64,000 nt of DNA from Loxodes magnus. Taxonomy: Eukaryota > Ciliophora > Karyorelictea > Loxodida > Loxodidae. How positions within the stretch are numbered: the first letter of the stretch is position 1; each line of letters begins with the position of its first letter. Under the pieces are notes generated by a model. It saw nothing but the letters and a program-made list of their open reading frames with translations, was not told the DNA's origin and made no database searches. Made by a program: the position numbers and the translations under genes. The DNA lies in the NCBI GenBank assembly GCA_946699065.1, contig CAMPDV010000188.1, positions 124,001 to 188,000 on the forward strand, read 5' to 3'. Shown here in pieces: positions 12,324 to 22,221 of the stretch.

Positions 12324-12740
12324 TTATGAAATGTTGATTTCTAAGTATTCCTTAGAATGATCTTCTAAGCATCTCTATTTGGTTTAACTTATTTTGTTCT
12401 AAGTTTTCACTACGGTATAGGTATACATTATAAGAACTTATAAAGAAATGTGAATTTAAGAAGAATTATAATGGAATAATTTAAGCTTATTTTATAAAAA
12501 GTTAAATAGAAGCTTACTTTATATTATAATTGGCACTTTATAAAATAAATTCTTGTCGATACTATAAATTTTTAAGTTGTTTTGTAATTTACTATTTAAT
12601 TTTTTAATTATATTGTATATTTTTATTTTAAATGATATTATGCTACTCAGAAGATAGGATTTACTATTGGTGGTAGATTGATAAAAGTCTAAAAGAAACG
12701 AATAATAATTTTTTAAAACTGAAAGATATTTATTTAATTT
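12324..12740. other. Spacer, mostly duplicated flank
   Basis: From about 12546 this matches B 42150-42350. The first 220 bp belong to the A-specific segment. No gene was seen. Confidence 0.45.
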
Positions 12741-13580
12741 ATTTAATATTGCTTAACAGCAGAATCATATCCGCCGTTCAAATAATGGGTCTAAAAGTTT
12801 AGTCCTTCTCTACCAATGGCTTTGAGTTTCTCTTTCTTGTATTTCCTGCCCCATAGCTGATTATATTACAGTAATTCTACGCTTGAAAATTCTCCCTTCT
12901 TGATCACATCATAGCCTCTGAGCTCTTTGTATCTCTCTAAGTCAGTATTATCTTTTAAATTATTGAAATTATCTACATTTTTTTTGCAGATGATAACTAC
13001 TTTTACAAAAGTAACATCGCTTTTTAGGTTTTCAGTTCTATTATTATGTTACTATCGTCCTTTAGTAAATCTTTTCATTTTCAATGTCCATTCTATTATG
13101 CTAGGGAATCAGCTGGCTCTATTGGCTTTATTGGCTCTATATTATGTTTTCAAGGAATTAATTTTAGTCCTAAATCTTCTTTACTTAGGAGTTCGTCTAA
13201 CTAAGTTGATCTTTTTAATAATTTCAGAGAGTAGTGAGTTCTCTTTCCTAATTGGCCATTCTAAGGTCTAGAGTATCCTAAAGCCCGTGCTAAATCTGCT
13301 CAGTCAGCTTTTCATTTTCCTTTCGTAATTTTCAAACCTCTTCCTGGAGGTTTAACACCGCCTTGACGAGCTAATCCATGCTCATCTGACCAGTAGGGTT
13401 AAATTCGGAGACCTCCTGATGTAGGATAGACTTGACCTACTTCCTCGGTTTCTCTTCCGAGGTGGGAGTTGTCGCAGTATGGGTGGTTTTTGAAGGTTTA
13501 TTTGTTTCCTAACGCTATTGTTAGGCGCCAGTCTCCTAATTCTTTGGAGCTGGAAAGAATCCAATTCGGAGGTTCGACAT
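12741..13580 (-). mobile_element. Gag-only element gag3, insertion in copy A
   Basis: Copy B reads straight through the site (about 42350), while A has about 840 bp extra flanked by a tatttaattt repeat at 12731-12740 and 13582-13591. The element reads on the minus strand. Its 5' end is almost the ATG of its protein, and the 3' end near 12745-12780 can fold as AACGGC...GCTGTT. It is compact: a single ORF fills nearly the whole insertion. Confidence 0.8.
12765..13580 (-). CDS. Gag-like protein of gag3, apparently intact
   Basis: 271 residues from ATG 13580 to TGA 12765-12767. The order is an N-terminal MSNLRIGFFPAPK, a Gln/Thr-rich linker, the conserved EEKPRKQVKSILHQEV and FNPTGQMSMDQL blocks, a coiled coil (LVKAVLNLQEEVWKLRK), and the CCHC knuckle CYFCKSSYHLQKKC (12975-13016). 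This is followed by RQFQQFKRQYW. The Trp codons in EEVWKLR, QYW and RLW are TGA, whereas paralogues use TGG in the QYW/NYW motif. It is likely the RNA-binding structural protein of the element. It is the best preserved member with a plausible start at the element edge. Confidence 0.8.
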
Positions 13581-14140
13581 TTTATTTAATTTGAATATAT
13601 AATATTATAACTCTTAATAAAAAATGAAAATAATGACAAACATAAGCATATTACTGGATTAACTAAGTTATTTATTTTTCCTAGTTTATTAGTGAAAGGT
13701 GAGCTAATTTACTAATTTAGATTTCTTTTCCAAAAATGTTTAACATAGGTTTAAATTAGATTTATTATCCTTTAGTTTAAAAAATCACGGAATGGAAAAA
13801 ACCAAAGGAATATAAACCTTAATTCTAACCTAATAGATAAATATTTAGTCTCAGTTAACTAACAAGAACAAGAATTCCAAAAAGATAAATTTACTCCTGT
13901 TAAGGATTGGGAAATAATGAATTTCCTAACAAATTTAAAAAGTTTGAGAAACCCCATGAGCAAAACTAGCTTATTTCTTAATTGAGAAATTAATACAAAA
14001 ATTTAAAACCTAAAAGCAGAAAACTAGAATCTTAAGTTTATTTTGTAAGATGAAAAAAGGAAGATAAAGGTTAGGTTAGTTAAATTTTGTTTTAAATTGA
14101 AGCCTTAACTTCCAAATTTGTATTAATATATAATTAAATT
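13581..14140. other. Duplicated flank, then A-specific AT-rich sequence
   Basis: 13590-13780 matches B 42345-42540. From about 13785 the sequence is A-specific up to about 15050. No gene is recognised before the hairpin-tailed element at 14140. Confidence 0.4.
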
Positions 14141-14430
14141 TAAATAGAGTGGTCTTTACCTTTTAAGATCGCGAAAAGAATTCCCCAGAGGTGAACTGAC
14201 TGTGAAGCAACTTTTTCTAAATGTTGGAGCTGATTAATCTCTTCATCATGGGTTGGAAATCTACCTGTATTCACCTGTTGGGGTTCTGTGCTTTGGAGAT
14301 TTTGAACCGCAACCTTGCCCACAAATAGAAAAGAGAATGATATGGGAATATTGGAGATTAATGAGACTTATAAATTGACTTTTTTAAAGAGATGCGCCCT
14401 ATTGTAGGGCTACGCACTCTATAATAACAT
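14140..14430 (+). mobile_element. Hairpin-tailed short retroelement fragment
   Basis: About 290 bp with a GC-richer body than its surroundings. It ends in the same stem-loop and TCTATAAT tail as the SINEs and LINE of the window (14387-14426). Its body does not match either SINE family, so it is a third SINE-like type or a LINE 3' fragment. Confidence 0.5.
14387..14426 (+). other. 3' terminal stem-loop, perfect stem variant
   Basis: GCCCT-ATTGT-AGGGC forms a perfect five-pair inner stem, inside GAGATGCG...CTACGCACTC. The pairs differ from those in the copy at 26473 (GCACC/GGTGC), so the stem is preserved while its sequence changes. Confidence 0.7.
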
Positions 14431-14439
14431 TTTTTTTAT

Positions 14440-15050
14440 ATAAAAAACCTAGCAGAAAATTAATAGAAAATTGAAAAAGAAGTCCAATTAGAAATTAAAA
14501 AACACTAACCTCAAACAGATAAGATGGAAATTAAGCAAAATATTTAAACACAATAAAAACTTTACTTAAAACCCTTAATAAAATGTTGCTATTGTTGTCA
14601 AAAGACTGTCATTAATGGAGATAATGTCTAAAGTGAAGAAGAGGGCTTAAGCAGCACCTAACAGAATTTGGAACATCAAGGAGACTATATTGAGACTGCT
14701 TTGGAGGTATTTATAGAAAGAAGCCGGTATTAGAAGACTCAAGTTTGAAATTACTCAAACAGGATCTTTGTAATTAATAGTAACAAAATAAACAACTTCA
14801 AAAGGACAACGATGACCTTAGAATTTATTTAGAAAAGCTGGAAAAAATTACAAGAAGATGGAAGAGCAATTCTATTAGTTTATAGAAGAGAAAGAAGAAT
14901 TATCTCAATTTGAAATTGATTCAGATGAAAACATGCACAGTTGAGCGATTGATATAAAAACTTTTATTATCTTTAATTTTAGGAAGCTTTTCCTCTAATT
15001 TAAGATGATTCTAACCCTTTTTGCTAAAACTAATTAATGAATTAAAAAAA
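14440..15050 (+). mobile_element. Decayed gag-like element
   Basis: A KCCYCCQKT reading at about 14581-14607 resembles the start of the CCHC knuckle, and Glu/Gln-rich segments follow. The frame is broken and no start is evident. It is A-specific (B lacks it). Boundaries are approximate. Confidence 0.4.
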
Positions 15051-15054
15051 ATGA

Positions 15055-15814
15055 ATAACTTTCATATACTGTTTTCAAATATTGGGCTGTTTAAATTAAA
15101 AGATATTGATTTAATATTAATTATAAAATAATATTTATATGTTTTAATTAATAAAATTATTTAAAGGTGCTTTTTATAAGAATTATTTCTTTAAGGTTCG
15201 TATTAATTTAATTGCTTTATTTACGTTATTTTGAAATATCCTTCAAATATCTTGGAAGTATTTTAGAATATATTATTTTTTTAATTTTGTCAATCAAGCC
15301 AATATGCTAATATTGATTTAATATTCCATAAATTGTCTATTTTTTGTTATTTTTAACTTTAAAATGAACTGATAAGTCTACTAATATAACTAATTTAAAA
15401 TATACATCACAGTAATTTCAAAAACTGAATATGAGTAGCAAATAATATTGTAGCATGCTATAATTTAAATTTATAAATAAAATTGAAAAACATATATGAT
15501 ATTAAAATATTTAATCTAGCTTTCTATAATTGCTATAGGAATAATTAATATTTTCTGATAGATTTAAATTCTTTAATTTATACATTTTAAATTAGTTTAC
15601 CAAATTTTGCTAAATTATTAAAATTAAGTATTTAGAAATAATTAAAATTTATATAAAGCTAGATGAATATTGATCAATCAATCAATTATATTATAAGTAA
15701 CTTTAAATACAATTAAGATTTTTCAAGACTCTTTAAAGCTTAAATAATTTAGTAAAATATTTTATTCAAATATATATAAATAAATAGGGAAAAGCATTTC
15801 GTAAATGAAATTTA
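15055..15814. other. Duplicated AT-rich flank (matches B 42540-43304)
   Basis: Homologous to copy B with several small indels, so more diverged than the giant gene. No gene or element was recognised. Confidence 0.5.
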
Positions 15815-16092
15815 CCTAAACTCTGGTACCAGGAAATATCCCATAATTGAAGAACCAAACAAAAATCTTGGTAGGAGCCAAGAGAAGAAAGATTGAAGAA
15901 ATATCATGTATATTATGACGAAAGATGCCAGATACTAAGGATTCTTAAGGTAGTATTTCGATCACAGCCCTATAGAAGACAAAACTCACAAGGAAATACT
16001 AGCACTGTGGGAGATTTCAGCAAAATTTTTTTAACTTTAAAAATTTAGATTAAAGAGCTGCGCACCATTGAGGGGCTACGTGCTCTATAATT
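15815..16092 (+). mobile_element. SINE family 1, copy a
   Basis: About 275 bp starting CTCTGGTACCAGGAAATATC and ending in the shared stem-loop (16054-16091) with a CTCTATAAT tail. It has counterparts at 27424-27692, 43305-43583 and, inverted and truncated, 44250-44453. It occupies the same place in both duplicated units, so it predates the duplication. No protein is encoded; the 5' source RNA is not recognised. Confidence 0.75.
16054..16091 (+). other. 3' terminal stem-loop of SINE 1a
   Basis: GAGCTGCGCACC-ATTGA-GGGGCTACGTGCTC is an imperfect hairpin of the type shared by the LINE and SINEs here. Confidence 0.65.
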
Positions 16093-17560
16093 ATTTAATT
16101 ATTTAATTTATTAATTTTAAAATAATTATAAATTCCTTTATACTGATAGGTTATACCCTTACTATGAATAAATATTCAATTCTTTATATCTTAAGAGTTT
16201 TATTACAATTATAAGAATAATTTATAAAATAAACTTTGAAAGTTCATTATTTTTATCAAATTATGCCTTTATATTAAGTAAAAAAGTATTGAAGTTTAGC
16301 TAAGGTATTACATTGAATAGACTCTAGTGTATTAATAGGATTATAAAAATACTTAATTTTGCTTATTGTAAAAATAAATAAATGTTTCTAAAGAAAATAT
16401 AAAAAACTTAAAATATTTATTTTAATATAAATTAATTAATTTTTATTTAAATTATTAATTTTTAATTGTCTATATTATATCAGGATGATATGTATTAAAC
16501 AAGATTATTATTTATAAATATACGATAAAGAAAAAATCATATCCTAAAGATAACTATCTCATTCTACTGACTTTCATTTTTTATAAATTATAAAGTTAAT
16601 TTAGTTTATTTTCGCATGACATTAATTCTATTATATTTTTCACTTAAATAATAAAAAATTATTGCAAAAGTTAAAAAATAAAAAATGATATTGCAGAGCA
16701 CATAGCATCACGATGGTATATCTTTAATAAAGTTTTTTTTAAGTTTATAAAAAGTTATACATTCAATAATACAATAAACAGTGCTAGACATTATAAAATT
16801 AAGTCTTATTTTTTAGTTAAGAACTAGAGAATCAATAACAATAAAATTCTGAACAGATTAGGATATTACAAGCACAGCAGTAATAAAAAGAATAAATCCT
16901 GTAAGGATTATTAACATAAAAATAAAATGAAATTGAAAGCATAACAAGCTTTTATACTAAGCAACTATAAAAATATTAAAAATATATTTTGAAATGTAAA
17001 TATAAACAGAAACAAATTAAACCAAAATTAATTAAACTTAAACAGATGTTATAGGATAAGCAAATTCAAGTAAAATTCCAGTGTTTAGATATATAATTTA
17101 ACACAATAAAAGTTACCCAATAAGACCAATTCTGCCAAGTGAATTTGTAAGAAAAAAATTATATAAAACTCTAGTAATCCTATCATTAGTTAAATATAGA
17201 TTTCATATGTAACAATTAAAAATAAGAGGAAAATCTGAGAAAATAATAAGAAACTAATAGAATGTCAATGAAAGGATTATTTAGCCTTAAAGCTAAAACT
17301 TAATCAAAAGATTAATAGAACTAGACAAATTTCAATAAAATTGAAAACTAAAAATGTTCTGTTGCTAAATCAAACCCTCTTAAAAGAAAATAGAAAGAAG
17401 ATTATTTTAAATTCCAGTAGCTAAACGTAGTATTAAATATAGAGATTAAAAAGAAAGTGAAAAATAATGCAATTCTTAAATTTTAAATCGTCTTTACTCA
17501 AGGAATTTATATTATAGGGTTCTTGAATAAAAACACAGTATGAAATGAGTAATATTTAAG
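16093..17560. other. End of duplication A, then AT-rich DNA
   Basis: Homology with B (43584-44243) stops at about 16757, where B continues into an inverted SINE. 16758-17560 is AT-rich. It may contain the decayed ORF1 of the LINE that follows, but I could not identify a knuckle or RRM motif. Confidence 0.4.
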
Positions 17561-20035
17561 GCAGGTATGTGACAATTAATTAAGAATTAACCTTTGAAAC
17601 TATTGATAATATTAAAAAAGCCAAATATTTGTGGATCAAAAGCTGTTATAAAAATATAATAAATAAGTAATTTTTATAATTATCTAATTCTTTCATCAGC
17701 ATCCAGAATATGGTAAAAAATTTGTAAATGTTGATTATGATTTACAAGGGAATAAAAATATTTGCATTTACGAAAATGGACTTCCAGCTGGATCAAAAGA
17801 AAGTAATAAAGATAATAATTAATATTAATATAGAACTCGAATCAAGATTGGACACGTTAACATTAATGGAATAGCAGGAAAACAGTTAATGATTGAAGAA
17901 TTTATTAAAAATAATGACATAGACATCTTCTCAATTAATGAAACATGACAAAAGTAAGATTTTCCTCCTATACTAATAAAGAATATAAGACATACTTTAG
18001 AAATGTAGATAAAGGAGGAAGTGTAAGCTTGATTATTAGAGATGAAATAAATAGTACTTAATCTAGAGTAAATATAGAAACCTAAAATCGATTTGTTTCA
18101 GTCAAAATGGAAAGTATATTAATCACATCTTGCTATATTCCAGACAATAATAAAAGTAGTCTTATTAAAGATTAAGCTTATGATTATATTAATACATATA
18201 TTGGATAATTTCCAAACAATCCTCATATATTGATAGGAGACTTCAATGCTCTATTATAAAATTACGGAAATAATACTTAAAACGATTATGACAACACATC
18301 TAGATTTTAAGAATTCTTGCAATAAAACGATCTTCAAATAGTTAATAATACGATTAGTAACACATGCATACACAAAGGAACGGGAAAATTGTACTGTAAT
18401 GACTATATTTTAATTAGTAGTCATTTAAATAATAATTAATTTAGAAATTTTTAGGTTCACAATGGCTGCTTAAAAGCTGATCACATTCCAATTACATTTA
18501 ACTTTTTGTTTAATACAAAATATTATGATAATGAAAAAATAATTTAGAGAAAATATAAAATTAATCGTTTGTAGATCCAATTGATAGATAAAGATATTAA
18601 CAATCATTTATACAAACTTGTAATTAATTATTTCAAATAGATAGAAATAATTTAGAGGAATAGTACATGTACATTAGCAGAAATATTAAAAAAAACGCAG
18701 ATTCAGTACTAGGATCATTTATTCCTGATCCTAAATACAACAAACTTCCTCAAGATCTTCCAAGAAAGTATATAGATGGGAAAAGAGCTAACTAAGAGTA
18801 TAAAGAAACTCAAATTTATTTTGGAAGAATTAATTAAAGAGTCCTTAATCTTCAGAAATCAGCTAATAAACTTTGAAATAAATACAAATATCATCTATGA
18901 AAATGGTTAAAAGATAAAACAAAGAAGAAATTTCTAAATCTTAACGAAGAACAGAAAATTATGCTTTCACAGGCGAAAAAGATACTTAACCCAAAAATAA
19001 GAAACAAAATGAACTTTAATTAAGAGCTTAAAAACCAATTCGTTGATTCATGAGAGAACTTTGTTTTTAACAAACATTAAAATCTTACTTAATAGTAACT
19101 TGACAATAGTAACAAAAATTTTAATCTAGTTTATTGAAATATTAAAGAAATTTAAGAGTAAATATCTTCCTATTTACAAGAATTCCAACTCTTCACGATT
19201 TAAGAAATTTAAGAAATTTAAGAAATTATTGAATAAATCCATAATGGAAAAGCAGCTGATCCAGACGACATAAAGGGAGAATTATTGAAGTATGGAGGTT
19301 ATTCTTACTTTGATTCTTCATTCTTTCTCGAATAATATGCTGAGGTTTGGTAGAATACCTGAAGAACTTAATACGTCAATCATTATTCCTATATTTAAAA
19401 AAGGAAGCAAAGATAGCTGGAAAAATTGGAGACCTATTTCTTTAATGAACTCTATACTAAAAATATATGATAAAGCTTTAACTAAAAGGTTATATGATTA
19501 AATATATAAAAAAAACTTAATTCATAAAAGCTAGATGGGATTTATGAAATGGAAATTAACTGCTATGCAAATTTGGACAATATAGTAAATAATAGAATCC
19601 TATCGCAAATAAGCAAAAGGGAAGACAAAACTCCTTGCCACACTAATAGATGTAGAGAAAATGTTTGATACTATAGAAAGATGATTGCTTTTCGTTTAAC
19701 TCAGGAGAATCAAGCTACCTTTAGGACTTTTAAATGCCCTTGAATCTTTCTATAAAAACATAAATTCCTCCTTTCTTATAGATTGAACCTTATCTAGGAG
19801 GATAAAATAAATAATGGAGTTATGTAAGGTAGCTCACGAGATCCAGTGCTTGCTTTGCTGTACTTTGATATTGTAATCAGATAATTAGAAAGTAAAAGTA
19901 ACATAATAGGATTCAAATATAATACTATTAGCAGAAGTTGCGATTGTAGAATATGGGCAGATGCGTTAATTCTCCTATCCAAAACTGAAAAGACCATGTA
20001 GATTTAAAAAAAGTTAAAAGTTAAAAAGCTTTGTT
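17560..20035 (+). pseudogene. LINE-1 fragment: broken endonuclease and reverse transcriptase
   Basis: APE-type endonuclease motifs occur in order: NINGIAG, SINETW (W = TGA 17946-17948), IGDFNALL (about 18237), NDYILISS (about 18400) and ADHIPITF (about 18480). Reverse transcriptase motifs follow: SWKNWRPISLMN (about 19420), LIDVEKMFDTI (motif A, about 19648), GVMQGSS (motif B) and WADALILLS (motif C, 19954-19965). Frameshifts lie near 17965, in an A-run near 18690 and near 19290. The second catalytic Asp of motif C is Ala, so the enzyme is dead. The 3' end is missing; a gag2 element abuts it at about 20040. The first ~130 bp may be the end of ORF1. Confidence 0.8.
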
Positions 20036-20052
20036 AAAGCCTTAGTAGTTAA

Positions 20053-20865
20053 TCATCTGACCTATTCTATCAGCTTATTACCATTAGTTTGCCATAAATT
20101 CCTACTAGTCTTAGTGAGGCGGTGTAGCATTTCATTAGCGCACCATCTTTTAATATTCTGAATAGTCTTCATCTTGCATGTAGCGTTCCTAATTATTTCT
20201 CCAAGGATTAAGATTTGAATTAAAGAATTTTTTCTATAAATGTTTCCGCTTTATGTTGGATATATCCTAAATAGTTTTCTAAAAATATCTTATTTATTCT
20301 TTCTTTAAATTTCGCTTAGTTAGTAGCAGTATTTTCATTGGTGTTATTTATTGCACGCGTAGCATTTTATTCTTCTTTTAAACTATTATACCTGTAACAC
20401 TTATTTAATTTAAATTTACTACTTATTTTAAATAAACGTTTACTGTTTATTTTAATTTGAGGCTTCATTTTCTATTTCCATAGGATCTTATTGATTCTGT
20501 TAAATTGAAAATGGCGTTACCTGAATTTATTATTAAATTAAAAAACTTATTTGCTACAGTTTGTTTTCTATTTTTTATGATGAATAATATTTTTTCTCAA
20601 GCAAGGACGTTATTAATTTTTCTAATTTTTCAACTTTATCAGAGGTATCTATTTTTAACATAAACTCTTTTAAAAACTTAGATAATATTTCTATTTGAGT
20701 TTGTGTCGGAAGTTTTTTTAATTCTGGATTTCCAAGTGGTTAATGTTCGTCATATCAATCATACTTATCACTTTCACTCATTGTAATTATTTAGTTTTTT
20801 TATTTTTTAGAGAATTTTCCTGTTTAAATGTTTTGTTCAAAGTTCTCTTATTTCTTAGAAGCCAT
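20053..20865 (-). CDS. Gag-like protein, second subfamily (gag2c)
   Basis: 270 residues from ATG 20865 to TGA 20053-20055. It begins MASKKQENFEQNIQTGKF. The middle is helical (QIEILSKFLKEF and KLEKLITSLLEKK), with a Gln-rich stretch after it. The zinc knuckle is CYACNKQHQWKYC, a C-x2-C-x3-H-x4-C variant, followed by a basic tail. It is very similar to 48371-49051 on the other strand. The 3' flank ends in a TTTAACTTTTAACTTT tail. At the homologue of this TGA, the 48 kb copy has TGG in shifted context, so termination here is uncertain. Internal Trp codons (YDWYDE, HQWKY) are TGA. Confidence 0.7.
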
Positions 20866-20879
20866 TTTATATTTGAATC

Positions 20880-21085
20880 TTAGAAAAGCACTATCAATTT
20901 TATTTATGAAAAAACTAGTGGTTTGATTGAACTTATTTTATCAGGATAAAAATAAAGAATACAATTTAAAATAATTATAATAGAATCAAAGAGAAAAATA
21001 ATCAATTAAAATACTAAAATAATTATTTTTTAATTGAAAAAGCGCTTAAAAGAAATAATTATTTTTACTTCTATAAAAAAGCTTA
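20880..21085. other. Flank shared with 46070-46260 (segment C/C')
   Basis: It shares ATTTATGAAAAAACTAGTGG and the following sequence with 46070 onward. This shows that the duplicated unit extends beyond 16.8 kb. Confidence 0.65.
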
Positions 21086-22065
21086 TAAAAAAAATTGTTG
21101 AAGGTTTCAAGTCAGGCTTCTATACCACCTCTTCCTAAGCCAAAAAGGAAGGGAGGAAGCAAGAAATCAAATCTTTATAATCTTAACAATCTTCTCTATC
21201 ACAACCTTAACCAACACTTAACTAACAACTTGGAATCTAACAAAACGAAAGAAAGCCAACCTTGAAGAATATACTCACGGAAACTCCAACCTCAAGCGAG
21301 AAACCGAGGAAACGGATGAAGTCTGTTCTCCACCAGGAGGTATCAGAGTTCAACCCTTCTGGCTAGACGAACATGGAGTAGCTCATCAAAGTGGTACTGA
21401 ACCTCCAGGAAGAGGTCAAGAGATTGAAGAATGACAATGATATGCTGATGGCAAAGCTAGACCTAGCAGAAGAAATTGAATCAAGACTTATTTCCTAGGA
21501 AAGAGATCTTAACGCCTTTTGGAATATCTCGCAAAGTCAGACTAACGAATCCTAAAATTAGTTTTAGAAACAGACTGAACTGAATAACAGACTCGAAAAA
21601 GTAGAAGAGAAATTGTAAACTTTTAAGAAAGATTAAAGCGAAACTGGAGCTATACAAATGGAAATCGAAGCCTAGAAAGAGCAAACAAATCAAAGAAAAT
21701 AATTCAAAATAAAAAAGAAATGCTTCTACTGTGGAAGCGTATGACATTTTTATCGGAAGTGTTAGAAATTCTAATAGAAATAAAGAAACTATTGGATAAA
21801 AGAACAACAAAAGAAGAAAAAGGAAGAAGCAAGAATGAATAGAATGTATTGCAACCCGGAAGGTTCAATACACAAGATTAAGATGGAACCATATCAAGTA
21901 AAAGGAAAGAAAACCTGGAGAAACCCGAGTTCCCAATCTCGCTAAAATTGGACGCCAAAACATTTATATTTAACAGCAGGGAGCCCGAACTCCTGTCCTC
22001 CTGACGGGGCTGGAAATTCCTAAAACGGAAAACTCAAAATTAATATTATTATTATTATAAAAAAG
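21085..22065 (+). mobile_element. Gag-only element gag4, with empty site at 46.2 kb
   Basis: About 980 bp flanked by ctataaaaaagcttat and tataaaaaagagcttat. The homologous stretch at about 46230-46250 has the site once and uninterrupted. The element begins with the FKSGFYTTSS-type peptide and ends with a stem-loop (CAGGGAG...CTCCTG, about 21985-22005) and an (ATT)n tail. GC content is much higher than the surroundings. Confidence 0.85.
21316..22050 (+). CDS. Gag-like protein of gag4
   Basis: The conserved core starts at ATG 21316 (MKSVLHQEVSEFNPSGQ). It continues with MEQLIKVVLNLQEEVKRLKN (coiled coil), AFWNIS (W = TGG, 21520-21522) and a second coil (LNNRLEKVEEKLQTFKK). The CCHC knuckle CFYCGSVWHFYRKC begins at 21721, then KFQQKQRNYWIKEQQKKK. 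The frame is open upstream into TPTSSEKPRKR and as far as FKSGFYTTSS at about 21100, but the position matching the LINE ATG reads ATT. No in-frame TGA follows the knuckle before the element ends, so the stop is not identified. It is probably an RNA-binding element protein. Confidence 0.75.
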
Positions 22066-22215
22066 AGCTTATTATAAAAATACAATTTTTATAAGAAACT
22101 AGGGCAGAATTTACTAAAAATTTAAGCAAACTCTATAAATGTATCTCTCTAATAGATAATATAATAAACAAATAATTATTTTTTATTTTTAGATGATAGA
22201 AATTATTATATATAT
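22066..22215. other. Flank shared with 46260-46390
   Basis: It resumes the match to C' after gag4 and is interrupted again where the LINE begins. Confidence 0.55.
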
Positions 22216-22221
22216 TAAAAA

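Larger units (their letters stand above)
8870..12545. other. 3.7-kb segment present in copy A, absent from copy B
   Basis: Alignment of A and B breaks at about 8868 (B 42140) and resumes at about 12546 (B 42150). The extra A segment contains a gag-only element (8887-9621) and a zinc-finger/coiled-coil gene (10977-12323). It is either a composite insertion in A or a deletion in B; the sequence alone does not say which. Confidence 0.75.

Noticed and set aside
17946-17948. TGA in the endonuclease taken as a premature stop
   Set aside because: It falls on the conserved Trp of the ETW motif, so it is sense here; the real damage is the nearby frameshift.
19195-19225. Three tandem taagaaatt units in LINE-1
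   Set aside because: Local slippage in a decayed ORF; there is no spacer structure of a CRISPR array.
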